Shown here: positions 44,383 to 53,742 of the stretch, in pieces
Layout of the letters: each line of letters begins with the position of its first letter
Numbering within the stretch: the first letter of the stretch is position 1
NCBI RefSeq assembly: GCF_900103185.1
Contig: NZ_FNJD01000011.1
Location: forward strand, 1-64,000
Source: Sulfitobacter litoralis
Lineage (GTDB): Bacteria; Pseudomonadota; Alphaproteobacteria; Rhodobacterales; Rhodobacteraceae
Reading direction: 5' to 3'
Length of the DNA: 64,000 nucleotides
Program-made: the position numbers and the translations under genes
Notes under the pieces: generated by a model
The model's database searches: none
Told to the model about the DNA's origin: nothing
The model's input: only the letters and a program-made list of their open reading frames with translations

Positions 44383-45717
44383 ATGAAAAACTGGCTTCGC
44401 AAACATCCTCAGGTCCGCACAATCCGTGTGGCCGCCGCCGACCTGAACGGTCAGGCCCGTGGCAAGCGCATCCCTACGCGTTTTGCCGACAAGGTCGTAG
44501 AGGACGGCACGCGCTTTCCGATGTCGGTGCTTAACCTCGACATCTGGGGCGAAGACATCGACGACAGCCCGCTGGTGTTCGAAAGCGGCGATGCCGACGG
44601 CATCCTGCACCCGACAGAGCGTGGCTTTCTACCGATGCCATGGCTTGATGCGCCGTCCGCCCTGCTGCCGATCTGGATGTTCCACGAGGATGGCCGCCCC
44701 TATGGCGGTGACCCGCGTCATGCCCTGCGCGCGGTGGTTGATCGCTATAAATCGCGCGGGCTGACACCGGTCTGCGCAGTGGAGCTTGAATTCTTTCTGA
44801 TCGACGATTCGGGCCGCAAGCTTCAGGTGCCCCTGTCGCCGCGGTCGGGCAAACGCCGCAAGGCGGCTGAAACCCTGTCGATCCGCGCGCTTGACCAGTT
44901 CGATGAATTCTTCACCGACCTTTATGACGCCTGCGAAGAGATGGATATCCCCGCCGATACCGCGATTTCAGAAGCAGGTCTGGGCCAGTTCGAAATCAAC
45001 CTGATGCACTGTGACGATGCCCTGCGCGCCGCCGATGATGCGTGGCTGTTCAAGATGCTGGTCAAGGGACTTGCCCGCCGCCACGGCTTTGCCGCGAGCT
45101 TTATGGCGAAACCCTACGAGGATTACCCCGGCTCTGGTTTGCACACGCATTTCTCTGTGCTCGACAAGAACGGCAACAACGTCTTTGACGACGGCGGCCC
45201 CCAAGGCACCGCGATCATGCGCCACGCCGTTGCGGGCTGCATGAACGCCATGGCCGGTTGCGCGCTGGTCTTTGCCCCTCATGCCAACAGCTTTGACCGG
45301 ATGGTCCCCGGTGCCCACGCGCCCACGGGCATTTCCTGGGCCTATGAAAACCGTACCTCGTCGATCCGTATCCCGTCGGGCAGCCACAAGGCGCGGCGTA
45401 TCGAACACCGTGTGTCGGGCGGCGATGTGAACCCCTATCTGATGCTGGCCGCCGTACTGGGGGCCGCGATGAACGGCATCGAAGACGGGGCCGAACCCCC
45501 TGCCCCGATCACCGGCAACGCCTATGCCGCCGAACTGCCGCAAATTCCAGGCGACTGGAAATCCGCGATCGATGCCTTCGAAAACTCGGAAGAGGTGAAA
45601 CGCATTTTTGCCCCCGAAATGGTGCGCAACTTCATCCTAACCAAGCGCCAAGAGCTGCATTATATGCAAGAACTGACCCCGCAAGAGCAGGTCGAAATCT
45701 ATCTGGACACGGTGTAA
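44383..45717 (+). CDS. Glutamine-synthetase-like gamma-glutamyl-amine ligase (PuuA-type)
   Basis: A 444-residue GS-superfamily protein: catalytic-site segments VCAVELEFFLIDD, SEAGLGQFEINLMH, SGLHTHFSVLDKNG and the ATP-region ENRTSSIRIPSG are recognisable. It lacks the adenylylation-site context of GlnA and is close to gamma-glutamylputrescine synthetases. Such enzymes join glutamate to an amine with ATP to make it tractable for oxidation. It is the first of a four-gene block with an amidotransferase, a second GS-like protein and an oxidase, downstream of the ABC importer. Confidence 0.85.
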   Translation: MKNWLRKHPQVRTIRVAAADLNGQARGKRIPTRFADKVVEDGTRFPMSVLNLDIWGEDIDDSPLVFESGDADGILHPTERGFLPMPWLDAPSALLPIWMFHEDGRPYGGDPRHALRAVVDRYKSRGLTPVCAVELEFFLIDDSGRKLQVPLSPRSGKRRKAAETLSIRALDQFDEFFTDLYDACEEMDIPADTAISEAGLGQFEINLMHCDDALRAADDAWLFKMLVKGLARRHGFAASFMAKPYEDYPGSGLHTHFSVLDKNGNNVFDDGGPQGTAIMRHAVAGCMNAMAGCALVFAPHANSFDRMVPGAHAPTGISWAYENRTSSIRIPSGSHKARRIEHRVSGGDVNPYLMLAAVLGAAMNGIEDGAEPPAPITGNAYAAELPQIPGDWKSAIDAFENSEEVKRIFAPEMVRNFILTKRQELHYMQELTPQEQVEIYLDTV

Positions 45718-45721
45718 ACAG

Positions 45722-46411
45722 ATGGCGCGCATGAAAATCGGCATCCTCCAGACCGGCCACTCCCCCGACAACATGAAAGACGCGCTTGGCGATTATGGTG
45801 ATATGTTCGTCAAACTGCTGGGCGGGCATGATTTTGACTTTCAGATTTGGTCGGTGGTTGATGGCGACTTCCCCGCCTCTGCCGTGGATGCGGATGGTTG
45901 GCTGATCACCGGATCCAAACACGGTGCCTACGAAGACCACGACTGGATCCCACCGCTTGAACAGCTGATCCGTGGCATACGCGACGCAGGCCGCCCCTTG
46001 GTCGGCATCTGCTTTGGCCACCAGATTATCGCCCAAGCCCTTGGCGGCAAAGTCGAAAAATTCGCGGGGGGCTGGTCTGTCGGCCGGACCGAATACACCA
46101 TCGACGGCGAAACGCTGGCGCTGAACGCTTGGCATCAGGATCAGGTTACCGAACTGCCCCAAGGCGCAAAGGTCGTCGGCGCATCAGATTTCTGTGCCAA
46201 TGCCGCCCTCCTTTATGATGATCAAATCTGGACGATCCAGCCCCACCCCGAGTTTACGCAAGATTTCATCGACGGGCTGATCCGCACCCGCGGCAAAGGC
46301 GTGGTGCCCGATCACCAGCTTGAATCTGCCTCCGCCCTGCTGGACGCCCCCACTGACAACGCGAAAATCGCCGACCACATTGCAGACTTCCTCAAGAAAG
46401 AGAGATTATGA
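45722..46411 (+). CDS. Class I glutamine-amidotransferase-like hydrolase
   Basis: A 229-residue GATase1 domain with nucleophile Cys97 in LVGICFGHQIIAQALGG and the His175/Glu177 pair in IQPHPEF. It is a free-standing enzyme of the GuaA/PuuD-like type. Located between two GS-like ligase genes, it probably hydrolyses a gamma-glutamyl product or supplies ammonia; the first role would replace PuuD. It overlaps the following gene by ATGA. Confidence 0.85.
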   Translation: MARMKIGILQTGHSPDNMKDALGDYGDMFVKLLGGHDFDFQIWSVVDGDFPASAVDADGWLITGSKHGAYEDHDWIPPLEQLIRGIRDAGRPLVGICFGHQIIAQALGGKVEKFAGGWSVGRTEYTIDGETLALNAWHQDQVTELPQGAKVVGASDFCANAALLYDDQIWTIQPHPEFTQDFIDGLIRTRGKGVVPDHQLESASALLDAPTDNAKIADHIADFLKKERL

Positions 46412-47769
46412 TGTCCGACTGGCTTGAAGAGCTTCCCCCCGCAGCACGTACATATCTAGAGGGTCGACGGCTCGACGAAGTTGAATGCATCATCCCTGAT
46501 ATTCCCGGCATCGCACGCGGCAAGGCAGTGCCTGCGACGAAATTTGCGCGTCAGGAATATTTTCACCTTCCCGACAGCATCTTCTACCAGACCATCACCG
46601 GCGAATGGGGCGATGCCGCCGGTGTTGACGGCTTCATCGAAAAAGACATGATCCTGCGCCCCGATATCTCGACCGCGACCGCCGCCCCCTGGACCGGTGA
46701 CTGGACCTTACAAGTCATTCACGACGCCTATGACCGCGATGGCAACGCTGTGGGCTATTCGCCACGCAATGTGCTAAAGCGGGTCGTCGAGCTGTATCGC
46801 GCGCAAGGCTGGGAACCCGTTGTGGCCCCCGAGATGGAATTCTTTCTGGTCGCCCGCAACCTTGACCCCGCCCACGAAATCAAGCCGATGATGGGCCGCT
46901 CGGGCCGTCCCGCCGCTGCGCGACAGGCCTATTCCATGACCGCCGTGGACGAATTCGGCCCCGTGATCGACGACATCTATGATTTCGCAGAGGCGCAGGG
47001 CTTCGAAATTGACGGCATCACCCAAGAAGGCGGCGCGGGCCAGCTGGAGATCAATCTGATCCACGGTGACCCTGTGCGTTTGGCAGACGAGGTATTCTAT
47101 TTCAAACGTCTGATCCGCGAAGCCGCGCTGCGCCACGATTGCTATGCCACCTTCATGGCGAAACCCATCGCCAACGAACCCGGCAGCGCCATGCACATCC
47201 ACCATTCGGTGCTGGACGCGACAACGGGCAAGAACATCTTCTCCGGCCCGCAAGGCGGCGAGACGGACGCCTTCTACCACTTCATCGCCGGTATGCAAAA
47301 CCACATGCCCGACGCGCTGGCCGTCCTTGCACCCTATGTGAACAGCTATCGGCGCTACGTCAAAGACCACGCCGCGCCGATCAATCTGGAATGGGGCCGC
47401 GACAACCGCACCACGGGCATCCGCGTGCCCCTGTCCGGCCCAGCTTCACGCCGCGTCGAGAACCGCTTGGCCGGCATGGACTGCAACCCCTACCTCGGCA
47501 TCGCCGCCTCGCTCGCCTGTGGTTATTTGGGCCTGATGGAGCAGAAAGACCCCAAACCCGAATTCAAGGGTGACGCCTATAATGGCGACGGGGATATCCC
47601 GCAGGTTCTAGGGTCAGCACTGGATCTGTTCGAAGAGGCCACAACCCTGCACGACGTGCTAGGCCCCGAGTTCGCCCGCGTCTATGCCATCGTGAAACGC
47701 GCCGAGTATGAAGAATTCCTTCATGTGATTTCCCCGTGGGAGCGTGAGCACCTGTTGATGAACGTCTAG
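46408..47769 (+). CDS. Second glutamine-synthetase-like gamma-glutamyl ligase
   Basis: A 453-residue GS-family protein with VVAPEMEFFLVARN, TQEGGAGQLEINLIHGDP, GSAMHIHHSVLD and DNRTTGIRVPLSG. It is distinct from the first copy by about half of its sequence by eye, so it probably accepts another amine. Translationally coupled to the amidotransferase gene. The family is ATP-dependent and dodecameric. Confidence 0.87.
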   Translation: MMSDWLEELPPAARTYLEGRRLDEVECIIPDIPGIARGKAVPATKFARQEYFHLPDSIFYQTITGEWGDAAGVDGFIEKDMILRPDISTATAAPWTGDWTLQVIHDAYDRDGNAVGYSPRNVLKRVVELYRAQGWEPVVAPEMEFFLVARNLDPAHEIKPMMGRSGRPAAARQAYSMTAVDEFGPVIDDIYDFAEAQGFEIDGITQEGGAGQLEINLIHGDPVRLADEVFYFKRLIREAALRHDCYATFMAKPIANEPGSAMHIHHSVLDATTGKNIFSGPQGGETDAFYHFIAGMQNHMPDALAVLAPYVNSYRRYVKDHAAPINLEWGRDNRTTGIRVPLSGPASRRVENRLAGMDCNPYLGIAASLACGYLGLMEQKDPKPEFKGDAYNGDGDIPQVLGSALDLFEEATTLHDVLGPEFARVYAIVKRAEYEEFLHVISPWEREHLLMNV

Positions 47770-47842
47770 GTTCGCCGCACCCGCGGGAGCCTTCGGCGAG
47801 GATTTAGGACCATTTGGAAGCGGTCGAGGGGGCCTATCTGCC

Positions 47843-49147
47843 ATGAATCTGCTATATGAAAATGACGCGCCGGGGCGCTACCCCGACAGCTGGTACGCTG
47901 CGACCGCGACCCCCAGCACCCCCTACCCAACCCTAAAGGGGGACCAGCGCGCCGATGTCTGCATCGTGGGCGGCGGCTATACCGGACTGTCCGCCGCCTT
48001 GCATCTGGCACAAGCCGGACGCCGCGTCGTGCTGGTCGAGGCGCAGCGCGTGGGCTTTGGCGCATCGGGCCGCAATGGCGGTCAGCTGGGCAGTGGTCAG
48101 CGGGTCGAACAGGACGCGCTTGAAAAGATGGTCGGGGCTAACGCCGCCCGCCGTCTGTGGGACCTAGGCGAAGACGCCAAGGCGCTGGTCAAGCAGCTGA
48201 TCGCCACCCATGACATTGACTGCTACCTCAAGCCCGGTGTGGCCTGGACCGCCAGCGCGTCGACGGATGTGGACCACCTGCACGCCTATGCTGGCTTCTT
48301 GCAGGACCGCTATGGCTACGACCAGATAGAGGTGCTGGACCGCAACGCTCTGCGCAATGTCTGCGCCTCGCCCGCCTATGCTGGCGGTATTCTGGATATG
48401 GGGGCCGCGCATCTACATCCCCTGAACCTCGCCCTTGGGCTGGCACGGGCGGCGCAGGCAGCAGGGGTCGAAATCTATGAACGCAGCGCCGTGCATCACA
48501 TCACCGAAGGCAGCCCCGCCACTGTGCAAACCGATGGCGGGCGGGTCACGGCGGATCATGTGATCCTTGCCTGCAACGGCTATCTTGGCGGGCTGAACCG
48601 CAAGGTTGCGGCCAAGGTGATGCCGATCAACAACTTTATCATCGCCACCGAACCCTTGGGGGATCGCATAAAGGAAGTGTTGCCCCGTGACGTCGCCGTG
48701 GCCGATAGCAAATTCGTGGTGAATTATTTCCGGCTTAGCCATGACGGGCGGCTGCTGTTTGGCGGCGGCGAAAGCTATGGCTACCGGTTCCCCAGTGATG
48801 TCGCGGCCAAAGCCCGCAAGCCCATGGCCCAGGTTTTCCCCGCTTTGCGCGATGTAAAAATCGATTACGCTTGGGGCGGCACGCTGGCGATCACCATGAA
48901 GCGTCTGCCGTTTCTCGCACGTATTGCGCCGAATATCTTGTCGGCCTCTGGCTATTCCGGCCACGGCGTCGGCACGGCGATCCACGCAGGCCAGCTGATG
49001 GCACGTGCGATTGAAGGCGACGGCGATGGCTTTGACACCATGAGCGCCCTGCCCACCCCCAGCTTCCCCGGCGGCGGAGCCTTGCGCAGTCCGCTGCTTG
49101 CGCTGGCGATGACCTGGTTCAGTTTGCGCGATCGGCTGGGGATCTAG
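47843..49147 (+). CDS. FAD-dependent amine oxidoreductase (PuuB-like)
   Basis: A 434-residue DAO-family flavoprotein: dinucleotide motif VCIVGGGYTGLSAALHLA at about residue 35, the signature GFGASGRNGGQLGSGQR, and the C-terminal FAD-contact segment SGYSGHGVGTAIHAGQ. It resembles gamma-glutamylputrescine oxidase, which oxidises gamma-glutamylated amines to aldehydes. It lies 73 bases after the second GS-like gene, consistent with the same pathway. Confidence 0.88.
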   Translation: MNLLYENDAPGRYPDSWYAATATPSTPYPTLKGDQRADVCIVGGGYTGLSAALHLAQAGRRVVLVEAQRVGFGASGRNGGQLGSGQRVEQDALEKMVGANAARRLWDLGEDAKALVKQLIATHDIDCYLKPGVAWTASASTDVDHLHAYAGFLQDRYGYDQIEVLDRNALRNVCASPAYAGGILDMGAAHLHPLNLALGLARAAQAAGVEIYERSAVHHITEGSPATVQTDGGRVTADHVILACNGYLGGLNRKVAAKVMPINNFIIATEPLGDRIKEVLPRDVAVADSKFVVNYFRLSHDGRLLFGGGESYGYRFPSDVAAKARKPMAQVFPALRDVKIDYAWGGTLAITMKRLPFLARIAPNILSASGYSGHGVGTAIHAGQLMARAIEGDGDGFDTMSALPTPSFPGGGALRSPLLALAMTWFSLRDRLGI

Positions 49148-49242
49148 TCACAAAACATTCATGAAGCCGAGCGGTGAAAACGCTTGGTCCCACAGGCGCA
49201 TTGTTTTACCATTCTGAAAACAAACATTCAGGATATTGAAAT

Positions 49243-50421
49243 ATGACCCTGCCCGACATGCACAGCGCCGAAGCTATTCCGGACTCTGCCCGCGCCGAGA
49301 TAGAGCAGCTGTTGCAAAGCGGCGATCTGTTTCGCTACACCGCTGCTGCCGATGCGCCGGTATCCCTGCTTGAGGCCGAGTTCGCGCAAATGATGGGCAG
49401 CCGCTATGCGCTGGCAGTGTCGTCGTGCTCTGCCGCGCTGTTTTTGTCATTGCTGGCGCTGGACTTGCCGCAGAACGCCAAGGTGCTGATCCCCGGCTTT
49501 ACCTTTGCTGCCGTGCCCTCCGCTGTGATCCACGCCAATTATACGCCGGTGCTGTGCGAAGTCGGGGCGAACTACCGGATTGATATGGCGGATTTTGCCG
49601 CCAAGCTGCCGACGGTAGATGCGGTGATCATCAGCCACATGCGCGGGCATACCTCGGATATGGATGCGATCATGGCGCTTTGCGATGCCGCAGATATACC
49701 CGTGATCGAAGACGCGGCCCATTCGCTCGGCACGCTCTGGCATGACCGCAAGATAGGCACCATCGGCAAGATCGGCTGCTTCTCGTTCCAGTCCTACAAG
49801 ATGGTCAACGCGGGCGAAGGCGGTATCCTGATCACCGACGACGCCGATCTCGTGGCGCGTGCGATCATTATGTCAGGGGCGTACGAGCACAACTGGAAGA
49901 AACACCCCGGCATCGCTGACGCCTGTGCGCGGTGGCAGAACCAGCTGCCGCTTTATAACCTGCGGCTCAACAACCTGTCGGCGGTGCTGGTGCGGGCCCA
50001 ACTGGCCGAACTGCCCCGCCGTGTGGCCGACGGGCTGCGTAACCACGACTATGTCGCGGCCAAGCTGAATGCCGTTCCACAGATCGACGTCCCCGCCCCG
50101 CTCCCCCCCGAGACCCGGGCACCGGATTCCATCCAGTTCAACCTTGTGGGTCTGGACGACGCGGCCATCCGCGCCTTTGCAGATGCCAGCGCCAAGGCGG
50201 GCGTCAAGGTGCAGGTCTTTGGTCAAAGCACTGACAATGCGCGCGCTTTCTGGAATTGGCAGTTCATTCAAGATTTGCCCGACCTGCCCCAGACCCGCGC
50301 CATGTTGATGGCCGCCTGCGATGTGCGCCTGCCCGTGCAATTGCAAACCGCCGATTTAGACGCCATCGTGAATGTGCTGTTGGGGGCGCTGGCAACGGTG
50401 ACGAAATCCGCCGCGGCCTGA
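49243..50421 (+). CDS. DegT/DnrJ/EryC1-type PLP aminotransferase
   Basis: A 392-residue fold-type I PLP enzyme with the sugar-aminotransferase pattern: GSRYALAVSSCSAALFLSL, GFTFAAVPSAV, VIEDAAHSLGTLW and the Schiff-base Lys186 in FSFQSYKMVNAGEGG. Such enzymes usually aminate keto-sugars in cell-surface glycan synthesis, but no glycan genes are adjacent here, so its substrate may differ. It closes the block with a terminator. Confidence 0.83.
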   Translation: MTLPDMHSAEAIPDSARAEIEQLLQSGDLFRYTAAADAPVSLLEAEFAQMMGSRYALAVSSCSAALFLSLLALDLPQNAKVLIPGFTFAAVPSAVIHANYTPVLCEVGANYRIDMADFAAKLPTVDAVIISHMRGHTSDMDAIMALCDAADIPVIEDAAHSLGTLWHDRKIGTIGKIGCFSFQSYKMVNAGEGGILITDDADLVARAIIMSGAYEHNWKKHPGIADACARWQNQLPLYNLRLNNLSAVLVRAQLAELPRRVADGLRNHDYVAAKLNAVPQIDVPAPLPPETRAPDSIQFNLVGLDDAAIRAFADASAKAGVKVQVFGQSTDNARAFWNWQFIQDLPDLPQTRAMLMAACDVRLPVQLQTADLDAIVNVLLGALATVTKSAAA

Positions 50422-50472
50422 GGCTTCATTTTGCCAGATAAACTCCCGCCGGAGGCATCCGGCAGACACAAC

Positions 50473-50500
50473 AAAGCCCACCCGTCAGCGGATGGGCTTT
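50473..50500. terminator. Terminator between the aminotransferase gene and phaR
   Basis: AAAGCCCA (50473-50480) pairs with TGGGCTTT (50493-50500), with an inner CCG/CGG step. It serves convergent genes. Confidence 0.65.
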
Positions 50501-50538
50501 GACCGTTCTAACGCATCTAAAACGCACCGAGAAAGAGG

Positions 50539-51102
50539 TTACTTCAACTTTGACAGTTTCTCTTGCAGTTCGGCCAGCTGCTGTTTGATCGCATCAAGAC
50601 TTTCATCCTGACCGCCCCCCTTGGCGGGGCGCGCATCGCCCCCCCCCATGCCATTCCAGGGCGTCGGCATGGTGCCCGTCATCGCTTTCATAAAGGCCTC
50701 TTGCTGGGCCTGCATGACCTCGAAGCCCGGCATTTTCGACATCGGGTTGATCGTATTCATATTCTCGAGCACCCGTGCCTGACCATCGCGCAGCATATCG
50801 AACGACGATTTCAAGAACTGCGGCACGACACTGGCATCGGGGGACATATAACTGCGGACAAGATCGTTCAGCACATCCACGGGCAGCACGGATTCACCGC
50901 GGCTTTCGTGTTCGGCGATGATTTGCAGCAGGTATTGACGGGTCAGATCGTCGCCTGATTTCAGGTCTACAATCTTCACCTCTCGGCCATCGCGGATAAA
51001 GCCCGAAATATCGTCTAAAGTGACATAATCACTGGTTTCGGTATTATACAGGCGGCGGCTTGCATATCGTTTGATAAGCAGGGGCTTGACTGTTTCGGTC
51101 AC
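50539..51102 (-). CDS. phaR: PHB synthesis repressor PhaR
   Basis: A 187-residue regulator. The PHB/PHA accumulation DNA-binding domain starts KPLLIKRYASRRLYNTETSD and VTLDDISGFIRDGREV, followed by the PHB-binding central part and a C-terminal coiled coil (DAIKQQLAELQEKLSKLK). The GTG start at 51102 was chosen because of AAGGA at the proper distance and because a longer start would run into the phaP terminator. PhaR represses phasin and its own gene until PHB titrates it. Confidence 0.93.
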   Translation of the reverse strand: MTETVKPLLIKRYASRRLYNTETSDYVTLDDISGFIRDGREVKIVDLKSGDDLTRQYLLQIIAEHESRGESVLPVDVLNDLVRSYMSPDASVVPQFLKSSFDMLRDGQARVLENMNTINPMSKMPGFEVMQAQQEAFMKAMTGTMPTPWNGMGGGDARPAKGGGQDESLDAIKQQLAELQEKLSKLK

Positions 51103-51127
51103 ACTAGGTCCTTCCCAAATAGGCATG

Positions 51128-51138
51128 CTGCATTGCAG
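51128..51138. promoter_or_regulatory. PhaR operator upstream of phaR
   Basis: CTGCATTGCAG is an exact match to CTGC-N3-GCAG, the palindrome known for PhaR of Rhodobacter. It stands 26 bases upstream of the phaR start codon, consistent with autorepression. Confidence 0.7.
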
Positions 51139-51173
51139 CTTAGGGCAGCTTAAATGAAAAAGATAGGCGCCAC

Positions 51174-51201
51174 AAAAAAGGGCAGACCGCAAAGTCTGCC
51201 C
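51174..51201 (-). terminator. Terminator after phaP
   Basis: On the minus strand GGGCAGAC and GTCTGCCC form an eight-base stem followed by six Ts (As at 51174-51179 on the plus strand). It separates phaP from phaR. Confidence 0.85.
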
Positions 51202-51235
51202 TCATCAATCTTTACTGAACCAAAGGCCAGAGCGA

Positions 51236-51679
51236 TTACTTCGCTGTGGTTTTCTTTGTCGCGGCTGTCGCGTCGGCAGTTGCCTTTTTGACAGCGGCCG
51301 TTGCTTCTTCGGACATGTCCTTGCCAGCAGCCATCATCAGCTCAACAGTGTCCATCTGGACCTTTTTGGCGATCTCGGCAAAAGCGGCCATGTGCTCGGA
51401 CGCAACTTCGGCAGAAGCCGAGGTGAACTCGGTCATTGCTTTGGCATAATCAGCAGGCTCTTGCTTGGCTTTCGACATTTCCGACATTTTTGTCAGGGTG
51501 TCTTGAGTCCATTTGCTGGAAATCGCTGCGGATTTCTCAGCGGCGCTCAGGGCCACACCGGACAGCTTTTCGTTCAGCGTCGCGGTGGTTTTGAACGCAT
51601 CGTTCATTGCGGATGTGTCAACGGGGAATGCACCCATCATGTCTTTCATCATCGCGGCGAAATCTGGTGTCTTCGTCAT
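51236..51679 (-). CDS. phaP: Phasin (PHB granule surface protein)
   Basis: A 147-residue helical, amphipathic protein of the phasin_2 type, with a Met-rich start (MTKTPDFAAMMKDMM) and an Ala/Lys/Thr-rich tail (KKATADATAATKKTTAK). It coats PHB granules. The gene has its own upstream region with PhaR boxes and its own terminator, so it is a highly expressed monocistronic unit between phaC and phaR. Confidence 0.9.
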   Translation of the reverse strand: MTKTPDFAAMMKDMMGAFPVDTSAMNDAFKTTATLNEKLSGVALSAAEKSAAISSKWTQDTLTKMSEMSKAKQEPADYAKAMTEFTSASAEVASEHMAAFAEIAKKVQMDTVELMMAAGKDMSEEATAAVKKATADATAATKKTTAK

Positions 51680-51745
51680 GGTAAACTCTCCTTATGGGGG
51701 TAAGCGGCGTCTACCGCTTCGTTATGACTAAACTTAAGATAGATG

Positions 51746-51783
51746 CTGCAGTGCGGCATTGCAAGCTTTTTTCTGCATTGCAG
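51746..51783. promoter_or_regulatory. PhaR operators between phaC and phaP
   Basis: An exact CTGC-N3-GCAG palindrome (CTGCATTGCAG) lies at 51773-51783 and an imperfect one (CTGCAGTGCGG) at 51746-51756, both in the region that must contain the phaP promoter (phasin start at 51679). This matches the location of PhaR binding in related bacteria. Confidence 0.7.
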
Positions 51784-51831
51784 CATCGTCATTTCTCGAC
51801 ACTCACGCCCCTAAAAAATTGGGCAATCAGA

Positions 51832-53637
51832 TCAACCTCTTGCCCTGCGGGCCACATAGGTGCCGGGCGCATCGCCAAACGTCTCACGGCCATTTTCACC
51901 CGCAATACGTGCATCCACCTTACCGTCGGACTGATTCTCGAGCCATGCCCCCCAGCGGGGCCACCAAGACCCTTCGTGGAAGGTCGCGCCCTCTCGCCAG
52001 TCCTCGTGGTCCAGCGACACATCAGCGTTGGTATAGTGGCCGTATTTGCCTTTGCTGGGCGGATTCACGATGCCTGCGATGTGCCCCGACTGCGTCATGA
52101 CAAATGTCTTGTCAGCGCTGCCCATCAGCCCCACGCCGCGATAGCTGTCTTTCCACGGCGCGATGTGGTCCGTCTCGCAACCGACTGCCATCAGCGGCAC
52201 GTCAATGTCTTCGAGCTTTAGCCGGTGGCCCAGCAGGTCGAACCCGCCGTCGACCAGCTTGTTCTGCTGGCAAAGCCCCCGCAAATATTCCATCGCCATG
52301 CGTTGCGGCAGGTTCGCCCCGTCGCCGTTCCAGTACAGCAGATCAAAGGCGGGCGGCGTATCGCCCAGCATATAGCTCTTGATCGCAGGTCCATAGACCA
52401 GATCGTTCGACCGCAAAAACGAAAAGGTACGTGCCATGATAAGCGACGGCAGCATACCTTTATCCTGTGTCTCTGCCTCGATCCCGTCAATGAAATCATC
52501 GGTCAGGAACGGCTGAAACTCACCTTGATCGGAGAAGTCGGTCAGGGCGGTAAAGAAGGTCGCGGATTTGACCGACGTATCGCCCCGCTGTTTCATCAGC
52601 GACAGCGCCAACGCCAGTGTCGTGCCTGCAATGCAATACCCCACGGCATGCACATTGTCTTGACCCGTGATCGCCTTGGCCTCCTTGATCGCGGTCAGGA
52701 ACCCGTCTTCGATATAGTCGCCCATGCCAATGTCACGATAACTTTGGTCCGGATTGACCCATGACACCATGAACAACGTATAGCCCTGGTCCACGATCCA
52801 TTTGACCAGACTGTTCTGCTCTTTCAGATCAAGAATGTAGAACTTGTTGATCCACGGCGGAAAGATCACGATTGGGGTGGCGTCCACTTTTTCGGTGCTG
52901 GGGCTATACTGGATCAGTTCGAACAATTTGTTACGAAACACGACCTTGCCGGGGGTTGTGGCGATGTTGCGACCCAGCTCGAACGCGCTCTCATCCGCCA
53001 GCCGCACAACCAGCTCGCCGTTGTTGGCCTCTAGGTCAGCAATCAGGTTCTCAAGCCCGCGGATCAGGCTTTCACCTTCTGTGGCGACGGCACGTTCCAA
53101 AGCATCGGGGTTGGTGGCCAGAAAATTTGTCGGGCTCATCAGATCAACGATCTGGCGGCTAAAATAGCTCAGGCGTTTGCGTTCGTGCGGGGCCAGATCG
53201 GCGACGTTCTCGACCGCTTGGCCAAGCGCCTCTGCGTTGATCTGGTACTGTTGTTTGACAAAATTGAAATAGGGGTGCGATTTCCACAACGGGTTGGCAA
53301 AGCGGCGGTCCTCGGGCGCGGTATCTTCAGGAGCTTCCAGCTTGCCTTTGGCCAGCGCCTGCTGCGCCTCGACGAAGTGGCTGACAGATTTGCTCCAGTA
53401 CGACACCTGCTGCTCGATCATCTTGGCCGGATTTTGCACAGCTTCGGTCCAATAGGACGTCGCAGCCTTTGTGAACAGCTCCTGATTCGGGCCGTCCAAA
53501 CTCGCCTGATGCGTGTCCCGCCCGACCATGATCTGCGACAGTCGTGCCCCCAGCGCTTCGACCTTGCGCAGGTTTTCCTCCATACGTTCCTGTGCCTTGG
53601 AACTCTCAACGTCGGTCTTAGTTGTTTTTATTGTCAT
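51832..53637 (-). CDS. phaC: Class I polyhydroxyalkanoate synthase
   Basis: A 601-residue polymerase of 3-hydroxybutyryl-CoA. The N-terminal PhaC_N domain spans roughly 105-280, with FPPWINKFYILDL. The catalytic triad is complete: Cys335 in the lipase-like box VGYCIAGTT, Asp490 in CETDHIAPW and His519 in SGHIAG. It is divergent from phaZ with about 105 bases between starts. It makes PHB granules together with PhaP. Confidence 0.97.
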   Translation of the reverse strand: MTIKTTKTDVESSKAQERMEENLRKVEALGARLSQIMVGRDTHQASLDGPNQELFTKAATSYWTEAVQNPAKMIEQQVSYWSKSVSHFVEAQQALAKGKLEAPEDTAPEDRRFANPLWKSHPYFNFVKQQYQINAEALGQAVENVADLAPHERKRLSYFSRQIVDLMSPTNFLATNPDALERAVATEGESLIRGLENLIADLEANNGELVVRLADESAFELGRNIATTPGKVVFRNKLFELIQYSPSTEKVDATPIVIFPPWINKFYILDLKEQNSLVKWIVDQGYTLFMVSWVNPDQSYRDIGMGDYIEDGFLTAIKEAKAITGQDNVHAVGYCIAGTTLALALSLMKQRGDTSVKSATFFTALTDFSDQGEFQPFLTDDFIDGIEAETQDKGMLPSLIMARTFSFLRSNDLVYGPAIKSYMLGDTPPAFDLLYWNGDGANLPQRMAMEYLRGLCQQNKLVDGGFDLLGHRLKLEDIDVPLMAVGCETDHIAPWKDSYRGVGLMGSADKTFVMTQSGHIAGIVNPPSKGKYGHYTNADVSLDHEDWREGATFHEGSWWPRWGAWLENQSDGKVDARIAGENGRETFGDAPGTYVARRARG

Positions 53638-53742
53638 GTTAACCGTTCCTCCCTATGTTTGCACCTGCAGCATCGCGCCGACCTTTGGGGGAGGGTCCGA
53701 CAAGATGCAGGGCGCAAGGCCCCCCAACAGGAGACCCCTTAC

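Noticed and set aside
53650-53720. TGC-rich stretch between phaC and phaZ as a PhaR site
   Set aside because: No copy fits CTGC-N3-GCAG exactly, so it was not annotated.
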